Below are positions 44,653 to 53,232 of a DNA stretch of 64,000 nucleotides, one piece after another. Made by a program: the position numbers and the translations under genes. The notes under the pieces are model-generated. The model saw nothing but the letters and a program-made list of their open reading frames with translations. It was not told the DNA's origin and did no database searches. The stretch lies in the NCBI GenBank assembly GCA_001604185.1, contig LVAV01000022.1, forward strand, positions 851 through 64,850, in the 5' to 3' direction. Source of the stretch: Clostridiales bacterium Firm_16. Lineage in GTDB: Bacteria; Bacillota; Clostridia; Saccharofermentanales; Saccharofermentanaceae. Within the stretch, counting starts at the first letter, position 1. Each line of letters opens with the position of its first letter.

Positions 44653-45468
44653 ATGCGTGAAGAAAAAGAAGCAATTCGTGAGCATTATAATGCGGATCCG
44701 AAGAAAGAATGGGAACGACTAAAGAGTCAGCATCCTTACGAGAAATATATAACGATCCACATGATGGACAGATACATAAAGCCCGGCAGTACCATACTGG
44801 ATATCGGAGGCGGACCGGGTCATTATTCGATCCATTATGCGAAAGAGGGTCATGAAGTGACTCTTCTGGACTTAAGCGATGAGAATGTACGCTTTGCGAA
44901 GAAGAAGGCCAGACAGTATGGCGCAAAGATCACAGCCATGCAGGGCGATGCCATGGACCTTTCCCGTTTCCCGGATAATTCCTTCGATGTGGTATTTCTG
45001 ATGGGACCGCTTTACCACCTGATGGAAGAGAAGAGCCGGGTGAAGGCACTGAATGAGGCGAAACGAGTTCTTAAGCCGGGAGGATATCTGTTCAGCAGTT
45101 TTATCCTGTTATACGGCGGTGTGGTTTTCGGTCTTCGGGATTTACAGAAAACGATCGTCGAGGATGATAATCGATTAAAGTATCTTTTCGATGCGACGGC
45201 CAAAGACGAGAGTGCTTCTTTCGAGGCTTTTACCTTCGCTTACATGACGAATGTAAAGGAGGCAAAGCAACTGCTCGCTTCGATTCCCGGACTTCGGACG
45301 GAGACGGTTTTCGGACAGGAGAGTATCCTTTCCCCATACAAGAACGTATTGAGGGAAAGTTCCCGAAAAGTACGGCTGGCTTGGTATGATTATGCCATAC
45401 GATTCTGCGATAAAGAGGATTACCTGACACATACAGAACATCTTATGATCGTGTCGGTAAAGGAATAA
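44653..45468 (+). CDS. Class I SAM-dependent methyltransferase
   Basis: A 271-residue methyltransferase. Motif I is TILDIGGGPGHYSIHYA, strand 2 ends in VTLLDLS and motif IV/V is FDVVFLMGPLYHLME. This resembles the YafE/UbiE-like type; the acceptor is unknown. It is the last gene of the plus-strand row that began at 23509 and is convergent with the cyclic-nucleotide-binding gene 10 bp away, with no clear terminator in between. Confidence 0.9.
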   Translation: MREEKEAIREHYNADPKKEWERLKSQHPYEKYITIHMMDRYIKPGSTILDIGGGPGHYSIHYAKEGHEVTLLDLSDENVRFAKKKARQYGAKITAMQGDAMDLSRFPDNSFDVVFLMGPLYHLMEEKSRVKALNEAKRVLKPGGYLFSSFILLYGGVVFGLRDLQKTIVEDDNRLKYLFDATAKDESASFEAFTFAYMTNVKEAKQLLASIPGLRTETVFGQESILSPYKNVLRESSRKVRLAWYDYAIRFCDKEDYLTHTEHLMIVSVKE

Positions 45469-45478
45469 CGCAGACGAA

Positions 45479-46387
45479 TCACTTGTTGTACGATTCGGTG
45501 ATCTCTTTGCAGTTTTTAAGAAAATCGATATTCAGCTTTCTCAGGCGATAGGACAGATAGCGCAGGATCAGGATCACTTTTGCCGGATCCGACTGCAGCA
45601 TCTCTTCCAGGTCTTCCGGATAAATGGCTTCGATACGGGTATCGTCGGTTTCAGAAACAGCCGTGATACTTCTTGGTTCGCCGGTTGCCATTTCTACTTC
45701 GCCAAAGAAAGAGATCGCATTCTGCTCAGAGGTTTTCGCCTCGTCTGCCTGCCCACAGTTGGTATACATTCCGATCGTTCCTCTCTGAAGAACGTACATG
45801 CAATTTTCGATATCGCCTTCGTTATATACGATGGTGTCCTTCTCAAGGGCTTCCGTCTTATTCGACAGCGTGCCGAACAACTGTACCAGTTCTGCATGAA
45901 GTGCATCTTCGTTTGGCTCGTTGACTGCATTCTTGTTGGACTGATACATGCTGATATGTTTCTTGATCTTGGAGAAGAAAGAGTCACTTTGGGTATTGGT
46001 ATTCGTTTCCCGTGCTTCTTTAAGAAGGGCTTCGGATTCATTGTAATCGTCGGTCATGAGCTGGATCCTTCTGCCGATGTGTCTCATGAGTAAAAGGATC
46101 TGTTCGGGATTCTCTTCGAAAAATGTGTTCATCTCATCTGCGGGGATCTCGATGACGGTCACGTTTCCTGTTGCGACAACTGTAGCATTTCTGGGATAGG
46201 CCTCGAGGATCGCCATCTCGCCGAAGTATTCGCCTGATTCAAGAACCGCGATCCGGAAAGGATTGTTCTTGTCATAATTCGCATAGACACCTGCTTTTCC
46301 CTCTGTGAGAAGATAGAAACTCTTGCCGATATCTCCCTCTTTGATGATCTCTTCACCATTCTTAAATGTCCTCTGCGATAAACTCAT
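45479..46387 (-). CDS. Protein with two cyclic-nucleotide-binding domains
   Basis: A 302-residue soluble protein with two cNMP-binding folds. The first (residues about 5-120) has ESGEYFGEMAILEAYPRNATVVA, which is a standard phosphate-binding cassette. The second (about 175-290) has NAISFFGEVEMATGEPRSITAVS. No DNA-binding or enzyme domain is joined to them, so it is a sensor module without a visible output. The gene has its own promoter with an overlapping palindrome. Confidence 0.88.
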   Translation of the reverse strand: MSLSQRTFKNGEEIIKEGDIGKSFYLLTEGKAGVYANYDKNNPFRIAVLESGEYFGEMAILEAYPRNATVVATGNVTVIEIPADEMNTFFEENPEQILLLMRHIGRRIQLMTDDYNESEALLKEARETNTNTQSDSFFSKIKKHISMYQSNKNAVNEPNEDALHAELVQLFGTLSNKTEALEKDTIVYNEGDIENCMYVLQRGTIGMYTNCGQADEAKTSEQNAISFFGEVEMATGEPRSITAVSETDDTRIEAIYPEDLEEMLQSDPAKVILILRYLSYRLRKLNIDFLKNCKEITESYNK

Positions 46388-46400
46388 ATTGCAACCCCTC

Positions 46401-46444
46401 CCAATACGATATTGGACATTTTCATGTCTGGTTTCATTATAGCA
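46401..46444 (-). promoter_or_regulatory. Promoter and palindrome of the cNMP-binding gene
   Basis: On the minus strand TGCTATAAT (46436-46444) is an extended -10. Downstream, CCAATA-CGA-TATTGG (46401-46415) is an inverted repeat just before the GGGAGGGG ribosome site. Confidence 0.55.
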
Positions 46445-46459
46445 TGATTCTCTTTTTCC

Positions 46460-47734
46460 CTACGCTGTTTTTTCAGTCGTAGTTGTTGTTTTTCTATCGG
46501 AACCATCGTCCGGGAAATTGTCTGTGAACTCCCAATGTTCTGCACCTGTATTCGTTCTTAGTCTGGTACGAAGCGCAGCAATCGTCGATCTGGGCTCGAG
46601 AAGCCATTCAAAAGCATTATCGGTATCTTTGTCACAAGTGGCACCTTTTACTTTGATCTGACTGTCTTGATAGAAAGCGTTATCAAACCAGACATACCAG
46701 TAAAGGACCTTATTCTCTGCAGGAGTCGTATTCTCATCCACATAGTCGATCTTGTATGCGATCACAGCCTTGTTCTGGTTATGTTCGGGATCATAGAATA
46801 CACCCATTCCGGTATATTCGGCAGATACGAACCGGGTCTTATCCGGAAACGTTTTCTTAAAGTTATCCAGGAACGGCGCGATACCTTTTTTCGTACCCTC
46901 TATCATGCCATCTGTTATTTCATCCACAGTTCTGATCAGATCGTGCTTTTCAAATTCGGACGGGTCTTTACCATCGAAGGGGAGGTAAAGACTTTTGTCG
47001 ATCGTATTCGATCGCACAGCATAGACACGGCCTAAATCTTGAGCGACCATTTCTGCATCCGTGAACCCGGCGTCTATGTACCAGTTATCAAAGAAGAGGT
47101 AGGACGGTACGGCCAAATGACCCAAAGCCATAAATCTGTCTCCGGCAGGGGATACAGAAAAGGCAACCGGGAAAAAGAACTGCCGCTTAACCGCTTCTTC
47201 GCCTGTGTTATCGGTAACCTGTATCTGATAGACTCTCTCGATAAATGAGTCGACGACTTCACCCGTACGGACGGCTTCCACATATACCATACCTACAAAA
47301 TGAAATGCATCAACAGTGATCTTGTCAGCACAATCCGGATTGATGTCTTTCAGCTTCTTATCGAAAAAGGCCTCAGCCTCCATGTCCATGTCCGCGGTCA
47401 CCTGTTCGCTCAACTCTTCAGGTGAATTGAACAACGCAGGTTTTTCTTCTTCGGCTTTGGCAGTACTATTAAACAATACGCCATTCAAAGCAAGAACGGT
47501 AATCGTTACGATTCCGGCCAGAAGCACGCCGGCGATAGAAAACAGAAGGACGAATTTACGCTTTTTCCGTGATCCGGAAGGAGCTTCTGCATTTGCCTTG
47601 TTGTCTGCGTCAGTGTCTGTCGGCGCAGGATTTTCGAACATCGGAGTAATTGCTACAGATGCCGGAGTAAGGAGCGGTTGCGGCATAGTTTCCGTGGTTT
47701 TTTGCACGTTTTCGTGGGTGTCGTTAGTATCCAT
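46460..47734 (-). CDS. Single-pass membrane protein of unknown function
   Basis: A 424-residue protein. The first 70 residues are cytoplasmic, Thr/Pro-rich with a basic GSRKKRK at the membrane, then one transmembrane helix (about residues 60-85). The large C-terminal part is outside, with mixed acidic sequence and no recognised family, ending in a Thr run (KTTTTTEKTA). The Thr-rich tail resembles the linkers of surface proteins of Clostridia. It lies upstream of the cNMP gene in the same direction, 72 bp away. Confidence 0.75.
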   Translation of the reverse strand: MDTNDTHENVQKTTETMPQPLLTPASVAITPMFENPAPTDTDADNKANAEAPSGSRKKRKFVLLFSIAGVLLAGIVTITVLALNGVLFNSTAKAEEEKPALFNSPEELSEQVTADMDMEAEAFFDKKLKDINPDCADKITVDAFHFVGMVYVEAVRTGEVVDSFIERVYQIQVTDNTGEEAVKRQFFFPVAFSVSPAGDRFMALGHLAVPSYLFFDNWYIDAGFTDAEMVAQDLGRVYAVRSNTIDKSLYLPFDGKDPSEFEKHDLIRTVDEITDGMIEGTKKGIAPFLDNFKKTFPDKTRFVSAEYTGMGVFYDPEHNQNKAVIAYKIDYVDENTTPAENKVLYWYVWFDNAFYQDSQIKVKGATCDKDTDNAFEWLLEPRSTIAALRTRLRTNTGAEHWEFTDNFPDDGSDRKTTTTTEKTA

Positions 47735-47956
47735 TGCAGTATTCTCCCAAACCTTTCTTTATATAAAAATTTTACTATCTATTTTTCAGAGGAAATGACG
47801 GATTTGTAATAAAGAATTTCGTTGATGTCTACTGGATTATCGGAAAGACATCCAACTTTTTTAGAATATACAAGTGGTATATTTCCCCGAACGTGTGCCT
47901 GCGATAGAATAAATAGTGTGATTATTTTTCGGTGTGAGAGAAAAGAGGATGTGAAG

Positions 47957-48487
47957 ATGTTGAGACTAAGACCGTATAAAGCATGCGATGCAGAAAAAAT
48001 CGTAACCTGGATCTCGGATGAGAGGACCTTCGCGTTTTGGGGAGGAGCCCGCTTCGGTGCTTATCCGTTAAAGGCGGAAGACATGAATGAGAAGTATCTG
48101 AAGAACAACGGCGACTGCGTCGAAGCAGATAACTTCTACCCGATGAGTGCTTGCGACGAAGACGGCGTAGTCGGACATCTGATCATGAGATATATCCACG
48201 GAAACAACAAGATCCTTCGTTTCGGATGGGTCGTTGTAGACGGATCCAAGCGAGGAAAAGGCTACGGGAAGCAGATGATCCAGCTGGCGCTTAAATACGC
48301 TTTCGAGATCCTCCAAGTGGATACTGTTACCATCGGTGTTTTCGAGAATAACACTTCGGCATATAAGTGCTATCTTTCTGCCGGGTTTAGAGCGTCGACA
48401 GTGTGCGAGGATTCTTTTGAAGAAATCGAGGGAGAGACACTTCGCATCGTGGAGCTGGAGATCAGCAAAGAGGAGTGGAGGGAATAA
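47957..48487 (+). CDS. GNAT-family N-acetyltransferase
   Basis: About 176 residues. The core shows LRPYKACDAEKIVTWI at the start, the strand LRFGWVVVDGSKRG and the acetyl-CoA loop KRGKGYGKQM. The motif ENNTSAYKCYLSAGF is the standard GNAT helix. The open frame extends to 47822, but ATG 47957 is 7 nt after AGAGGA and starts the domain. The 222-bp gap before it (47735-47956) shows no clear promoter or repeat. Confidence 0.92.
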   Translation: MLRLRPYKACDAEKIVTWISDERTFAFWGGARFGAYPLKAEDMNEKYLKNNGDCVEADNFYPMSACDEDGVVGHLIMRYIHGNNKILRFGWVVVDGSKRGKGYGKQMIQLALKYAFEILQVDTVTIGVFENNTSAYKCYLSAGFRASTVCEDSFEEIEGETLRIVELEISKEEWRE

Positions 48488-48489
48488 AC

Positions 48490-49020
48490 ATGAATGTTTT
48501 CGAAGCTCTTTTTCAAAGACGCAGTTATCGTGGGAAGTTTAAGGATACACCTGTTCCGAGAGAGGACCTCCGAAAGATCCTGGAGGCGGGATTAGCCGCG
48601 CCTTCCGGTTGCAATAAGCAGACGACATCCCTCATTGCGGTTGACGATCCGGAGGTGCTTTCTAAACTCAAGGCAGTGATCGATCCGCCGGTTGCACAGA
48701 CTGCGCCTGCCGCAATCTGTGTATTGACGCAGCGAATCAACGCATACCGTGACAGATGCTTCGCCATCCAGGATTATTCTGCGGCAATCGAAAATATGCT
48801 CCTGGCTATCGTGGAACTGGGATATCAGAGCTGCTGGTACGAAGGCCATATCACTGACGAAGACAGGATCGGAGAGAAGATGGCGGAGATCCTCGGCGTG
48901 CCGGAAGGATACGAACTCGTCTGCTATCTGCCGGTAGGTATTGCGGAAGACGAAGTGAAAATGCCGAATAAGAAAGAGTTTTCGGACCGCGCCTGGTTCA
49001 ATTCTTTTAAGGGAGAATAA
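48490..49020 (+). CDS. Nitroreductase-family protein
   Basis: A 176-residue FMN-type nitroreductase. The N-terminal QRRSYRGKFKDTPVPREDL and AGLAAPSGCNKQ match the FMN-binding face, and the C-terminal LGVPEGYELVCYLPVG is standard. It would reduce nitro compounds or quinones with NAD(P)H; the substrate is unknown. ATG 48490 lies 6 nt after GGAGGGA; the upstream GTG at 48475 is part of the previous gene's end. Confidence 0.9.
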   Translation: MNVFEALFQRRSYRGKFKDTPVPREDLRKILEAGLAAPSGCNKQTTSLIAVDDPEVLSKLKAVIDPPVAQTAPAAICVLTQRINAYRDRCFAIQDYSAAIENMLLAIVELGYQSCWYEGHITDEDRIGEKMAEILGVPEGYELVCYLPVGIAEDEVKMPNKKEFSDRAWFNSFKGE

Positions 49021-49027
49021 AAAACTT

Positions 49028-49480
49028 ATGTCGTTTATGGAGAGATGGTTTCAAGGTTTTGGAGAAGGTCTGGAGAAGATGTCGCGTGAAGAGCGGGGAC
49101 GGCTTTTTCAGGGGTGTGCATCCATGTGTGGAAAGGATGCACTGAAGTACCTGTATGCAGATCTTTTTGCGGAGTGTGAGGGCAATCTGGATTGCTTTTT
49201 CGGAAGACTGCATGAGCTTAAGAAGGTAGACGGTGTTGTGGTCATTCCGGGAAAAGAATATGAGATCCATTTTCTGTCCTGTGACTGCGATCTGCACACC
49301 AAAATGAATGTAAATACCCCCAAACTCTGCGAGTGTTCAAGACAGAGCATCACGTACTGGCTGGGACAGCTTCTGCCGGAGGAGAAGTTTCTGGTGGAAG
49401 AGATAGAGACGATCCTTGGAGGACACGAGAAGTGCCGCTTCCGGATCGTGAAGAAAGAGGACAATTATGGTGACGTTTAA
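49028..49480 (+). CDS. Cysteine-rich hypothetical protein
   Basis: A 150-residue protein with nine cysteines, several in pairs: C30/C34, C50/C56, C85/C87, C101/C103 and C136, plus His90. The pattern SCDCDLHT...LCECSRQS and the end GGHEKCRFRI resemble small Cys-rich domains (DUF6144-like) and the last strand of V4R-type domains, but I cannot assign a family with confidence. Metal or cluster binding is likely. Its stop codon overlaps the next gene by 14 bp. Confidence 0.65.
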   Translation: MSFMERWFQGFGEGLEKMSREERGRLFQGCASMCGKDALKYLYADLFAECEGNLDCFFGRLHELKKVDGVVVIPGKEYEIHFLSCDCDLHTKMNVNTPKLCECSRQSITYWLGQLLPEEKFLVEEIETILGGHEKCRFRIVKKEDNYGDV

Positions 49481-50039
49481 AGAGATGGATAAGACCTGTT
49501 TTGAGATGTACGATCAGGTCGCCCAGAATGTGGAAGTAAAATCAGAGTACCGGATCAAGCGTGTAAATGGCGGTCTGGGCGGATTGATTCTGGAAGAAGT
49601 TCCGGTTACACCGTATGTGAAGGACCTGAGTGTCTATGAGAGGGCAACCGAGTATGAGCAGAATTTCGATGTCAGCAACTGGCATTTCTACATGGCATTT
49701 GACGGAGATATTCCGGTAGGCGCGGCGACGATCGCCGGTGCGAATCCGAATATCAATATGCTGAGCGGAAGAGCAGATGCATGCGTGCTCTGGGACATCC
49801 GTGTGGCAGATGCCTATAAGCATCAGGGTATCGGACAGAAACTTTTCGATATGGCAAAGGCCGGAGCGCAGGCGGACGGCTACAAGCAGATGATCATCGA
49901 ATGCCAGAACAATAACGTGACAGCGTGCAATTTCTATAAAAAGCAGGGCGCGCTGCTGGGCAAGATGGATGCCTACGCCTACTACACCGATCCGGAAACG
50001 AGAGACGAGATCCAGTTTATCTGGTATCTTGATCTGTAA
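49467..50039 (+). CDS. GNAT acetyltransferase, streptothricin acetyltransferase-like
   Basis: A 190-residue GNAT. The segment WDIRVADAYKHQGIGQKLFD contains an intact acetyl-CoA loop (HQGIGQ), followed by IIECQNNNVTACNFYKKQGA and a final IQFIWYLDL. This order and ending match streptothricin acetyltransferases (Sat4/SatA-type). Such enzymes acetylate streptothricin; the native substrate may differ. It overlaps the preceding gene by 14 bp and is followed 14 bp later by a small hypothetical gene. Confidence 0.85.
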   Translation: MVTFKEMDKTCFEMYDQVAQNVEVKSEYRIKRVNGGLGGLILEEVPVTPYVKDLSVYERATEYEQNFDVSNWHFYMAFDGDIPVGAATIAGANPNINMLSGRADACVLWDIRVADAYKHQGIGQKLFDMAKAGAQADGYKQMIIECQNNNVTACNFYKKQGALLGKMDAYAYYTDPETRDEIQFIWYLDL

Positions 50040-50053
50040 TGGAGGAAAGAAAT

Positions 50054-50434
50054 ATGACGTGTAAATTTGTTCGGATCCAGGGAAGAGATAAGGCATATAG
50101 AACCCAGTACCCGAGAGGCATCTTTGCTATGGGCTGGCGCTTGATCCAGGATGGCAGCATGTCCCCTGAGGATGAGAAGCTTTTCCGCGACATCGACGAT
50201 TGGTTTAAGGAGAATCTTCCGGAGCCGGTTCCGTGTCAGAATGGAGAAACGGTCATTACTTTCTTTAAGACCGAGACTACGAAAGAGATGCTCGAAAAGA
50301 TCGCGCCGGCAGTGGCCCTTATGGATAAGTACGAGCAGCCGTACGATATCGTCTATACCAACTTCGTCGGCAACATCGTGTACGAAGACGAGTGGCAGAT
50401 CGCGGTCCGTGTAGAAAACGGAAAAATGGTTTAA
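50054..50434 (+). CDS. Hypothetical protein
   Basis: A 126-residue protein without signal peptide or membrane segment. No family is recognised. It has a central acidic/helical segment (SPEDEKLFRDIDDWFKENL) and C-terminal strands VGNIVYEDEWQIAVRVENG. ATG 50039 is part of the previous gene's stop, and ATG 50054 is 8 nt after GGAGG, so the latter is used. It is closely linked to its neighbours on both sides. Confidence 0.65.
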   Translation: MTCKFVRIQGRDKAYRTQYPRGIFAMGWRLIQDGSMSPEDEKLFRDIDDWFKENLPEPVPCQNGETVITFFKTETTKEMLEKIAPAVALMDKYEQPYDIVYTNFVGNIVYEDEWQIAVRVENGKMV

Positions 50435-50448
50435 GTCAGGAGAACAAT

Positions 50449-51300
50449 ATGGAAATGCGAATCATCGAAAGCTGTGCGGAGTGCCTTTACGATAAACAGG
50501 CTCATCGCTGCAGCGATCCTTCTTATCTTACGAGAGTGAAGGAGATCATCGACAACCGAAAGCCGGAAGATACATCACCTTATCTGGTGTATCAGTTCAA
50601 TCTCGAATACGAGAAACGCTTCGGAAAGAAATCTTCTTACAGCGAGGTCAAGAAGAAGTACAATGACCTTCTGCTTTCCATGGAGCAGTCTTTCCGTGCA
50701 AAAATCGAGGCCGCGGAGGATCCGCTTCTTCAGGCGCTCCTTTATGCACGGATCGGCAACTATATCGATGTGGCGGCCATGAATGTCATTAAAGAAGAGA
50801 CCTTGATGGAGCTCTTCGAGAACGTGCAGAACCGTCCGCAGGAAGAAGAGGTGATCCGACATTTCGTCGCGGATTGCGAGAAGGCGAAAAGATTACTTCT
50901 CATCTCAGATAACTGTGGCGAGATCGTCCTGGACAAGCTCTTTATCGAGCAGTTGAGAAAGCGCTTCCCGGATCTTTCCGTTTCCGTACTGGTGCGTGGA
51001 GAAGAAGTCCTGAACGATGCGACAGTGGAAGATGCGAAAACCGTGGGCCTCGACCGCGTAGCCAATGTGATCAGCAACGGTCTTCCGATCGCGGGTACAG
51101 TCTATACGATGCTTCCGGATGAAGCAAAACAGGCAATAGATCAAGCAGATGTCATCCTGGCAAAAGGACAGGGAAATTACGAATCCTTGAGCCGGCAGGG
51201 AAGACATATCTACTTTTCTTTCCTTTGCAAATGTGAGTTGTTTACGAATCGCTTTTCCGCACCGCTTCTGACCGGAATCTTCTGCGAGGAAAGAGAGTAA
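50449..51300 (+). CDS. DUF89/ARMT1-family damage-control phosphatase
   Basis: A 283-residue protein of the DUF89 family. Characteristic motifs are the N-terminal CAECLYDKQ, the metal site SDNCGEIVLDK, then RGEEVLNDATVEDA and AKGQGNYESL. Family members are metal-dependent phosphatases thought to remove damaged sugar phosphates or related compounds. The open frame extends upstream to 50392 inside the previous gene, but ATG 50449 has CAGGAG and begins the CxxC motif. Substrate unknown. Confidence 0.9.
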   Translation: MEMRIIESCAECLYDKQAHRCSDPSYLTRVKEIIDNRKPEDTSPYLVYQFNLEYEKRFGKKSSYSEVKKKYNDLLLSMEQSFRAKIEAAEDPLLQALLYARIGNYIDVAAMNVIKEETLMELFENVQNRPQEEEVIRHFVADCEKAKRLLLISDNCGEIVLDKLFIEQLRKRFPDLSVSVLVRGEEVLNDATVEDAKTVGLDRVANVISNGLPIAGTVYTMLPDEAKQAIDQADVILAKGQGNYESLSRQGRHIYFSFLCKCELFTNRFSAPLLTGIFCEERE

Positions 51301-51322
51301 TAGAGATAACAGGAGAATAAAA

Positions 51323-51994
51323 ATGGATATTGAAAAACTTAAGAAATACGATTGGAGCCGTGTATACTTCGTCATCGGCACTTCCTATGCGGGAAAGTCC
51401 ACCATCGTGAAGAACCTGGCAAAAAAGCATAACGGCATCGCCCTGGAAGAGAACTACCATGATGCGAAACTTCCGGAGCTCGACAGTAAAGAGTTCCCGA
51501 ATCTCTGCTATACCAGGGATCTGCAGGACTGGCACGAATTCATCCGCCGTACTCCGGACGAGTATTACAACTGGATCCAGAACGTTAAGAAAGAATGTGA
51601 GATCGTGGAATTCCAGATTTTGGAGGAACTCCTGCCGAAGCCGGAGAACCAGGGAAAACTGATCTTCATCGATACGAACATCTGTGTCGAGACTTTGCAT
51701 CAGATCACGGACGACAAGCACGTGCTGGTAATGCTTTCAGACCCGCAGATCTCGATCACCCGGTTCTTTGACCGTCCGGACGCGGAGAAACAGTTCCTTT
51801 ATAAGCTGATGCTCGAGGAGCCGGACCCGCAGGCGGCACTGGATAACTATAGGGAGATCCTGACCCGGATCTGCTCGAAGGAGAGCTACGACGAGCTGGA
51901 AAAGGCCGGATTCCCGATCATCTACAGAGATGAGAACAGGAGCGAAGAGGATACGGTATGTCTTGCCGAGAAGATCCTCGGGATTGTGGTATAA
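51323..51994 (+). CDS. P-loop NTPase / kinase-like protein
   Basis: A 223-residue protein with a Walker A motif GTSYAGKST (Lys25). The rest shows a kinase-like core (KLIFIDTNICVETL; LVMLSDPQISITRFFDR). It may be an AAA-type small kinase. No substrate can be named. It is unlike the P-loop protein at 27514 apart from the fold. Its stop codon forms part of the next gene's -10 element. Confidence 0.82.
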   Translation: MDIEKLKKYDWSRVYFVIGTSYAGKSTIVKNLAKKHNGIALEENYHDAKLPELDSKEFPNLCYTRDLQDWHEFIRRTPDEYYNWIQNVKKECEIVEFQILEELLPKPENQGKLIFIDTNICVETLHQITDDKHVLVMLSDPQISITRFFDRPDAEKQFLYKLMLEEPDPQAALDNYREILTRICSKESYDELEKAGFPIIYRDENRSEEDTVCLAEKILGIVV

Positions 51995-51995
51995 T
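51987..51995 (+). promoter_or_regulatory. Extended -10 promoter overlapping a stop codon
   Basis: TGGTATAAT is a perfect extended -10 whose TAA is the stop codon of the P-loop gene. It lies 36 bp before the next start. Confidence 0.62.
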
Positions 51996-52030
51996 CTTTT
52001 CGGACAAAAACGAAAGGATCTAGTGACAAC

Positions 52031-52705
52031 ATGGGTAAAGCAAAAGACAACACGGTGAAACAAGAACGCAAGCTTACGGAAGCGGAGATCAAGAGAAGCG
52101 AAAACTTCAAGGTAAAAGAGGCGGCGCTCCTGGAAAAGGGATATACCCGCCATGACCTGACGATCTCCATCGAGAAAGCCAATACGGTGGGAGCACTTCT
52201 GACACTGCCCCTGGTAGGCGCACTCGTTCTGGCTTACTATCTCTATAACGGTGAATTCGGCATCATGAATGCGCTGCACGACAATCTGGTTCTGTATTTT
52301 ATCGGACTGGCCGTCATTATGGTCTCTTTCGTGGTATGTGCCATTCTCCACGAAGGCATCCACGGTCTCATCTGGGGGGCCGGCGCCGAAAACGGTTATA
52401 AGGACATTGAATTCGGTTTCATCAAGGAGAAGATCACTCCGTATTGTGCCTGTCTTTCCCCGTTGAAAAAGCCGCTTTATATCTTTGGAGCATTGATGCC
52501 TATGACGATACTCGGTATCGTTGTAGGCGTCCTTTCTATTTTCCTCGGGAATGTAGTGATGCTGATCATCGGGGCTTTTCAAACCATGGGTGGTGCCGGA
52601 GATCTGCTTGTCACGTGCATGCTTCTAAAGTATAAGACGAAGGGCAAAGACGCCATCCTGATGGACCACCCGACGGACTGCGGACTGGTGGTTTTCGAGA
52701 AATAA
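52031..52705 (+). CDS. DUF3267 membrane protein, putative zinc-binding
   Basis: A 224-residue protein with about four hydrophobic segments. The second or third carries HEGIHG (HExxH), followed by the PYCACLSPLKKPLYIFGALMP region typical of DUF3267. The HExxH suggests a metalloprotease-like metal site inside the membrane, but activity is unproven. The N-terminal 50 residues are charged and cytoplasmic. It has its own promoter. Confidence 0.85.
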   Translation: MGKAKDNTVKQERKLTEAEIKRSENFKVKEAALLEKGYTRHDLTISIEKANTVGALLTLPLVGALVLAYYLYNGEFGIMNALHDNLVLYFIGLAVIMVSFVVCAILHEGIHGLIWGAGAENGYKDIEFGFIKEKITPYCACLSPLKKPLYIFGALMPMTILGIVVGVLSIFLGNVVMLIIGAFQTMGGAGDLLVTCMLLKYKTKGKDAILMDHPTDCGLVVFEK

Positions 52706-52750
52706 CAAAGAAAAATCAAGGTTTATCGGTTTTGGAAAAGGAGAAGAAGT

Positions 52751-53185
52751 ATGGTACGGGAAGCGAATCGTGATGATCTGGACGGAATGCTGGAATTGTA
52801 TTTGTTTCTTCATGAAACATGTGTGCCGGAGAGAAATGCACATCTGGCAGATACCTGGAACACCATTATGGAAGACCCTAACTACCATCTGGTCGTCAAT
52901 GAGATCGACGGGAAGATCGTGTCATCCTGTACCTGTCTGATCGTTCCGAATCTGACACACGGTGTGCGTCCCTACGCATTCATCGAGAATGTAGTAACAA
53001 ATGAGAACTACCGGGGTAAGGGTTATGCGACCCAGTGTCTGGATTATGCCCGCAATCTTGCCCGCCGGGAGGATTGCTACAAGATGATGCTCATGACAGG
53101 ATCGAAAAAGGAGTCAACACTGCGATTCTATGAGAATGCCGGCTATGAGAAAGAAACAAAAACGGCATTCTACCAAAGTTTGTAA
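52751..53185 (+). CDS. GNAT-family N-acetyltransferase
   Basis: A 144-residue minimal GNAT. The start is MVREANRDDLDGMLELY, and the core has IENVVTNENYRGKGYATQCL with an intact RGKGYA acetyl-CoA loop, then MLMTGSKKESTLRFYENAGY. The substrate is unknown. The ATG follows GGAGAAG. The next gene, a lipoprotein, begins 48 bp later. Confidence 0.93.
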   Translation: MVREANRDDLDGMLELYLFLHETCVPERNAHLADTWNTIMEDPNYHLVVNEIDGKIVSSCTCLIVPNLTHGVRPYAFIENVVTNENYRGKGYATQCLDYARNLARREDCYKMMLMTGSKKESTLRFYENAGYEKETKTAFYQSL

Positions 53186-53232
53186 GTTCTTTTACAGAGG
53201 AAAAGAAACGTCATAGTAAGAAGGAGATACAT

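Noticed and set aside
23500-45500. Integron cassette array
   Set aside because: Gaps between the genes are 5-40 bp, differ in sequence and lack attC-like palindromes; no integrase is present.
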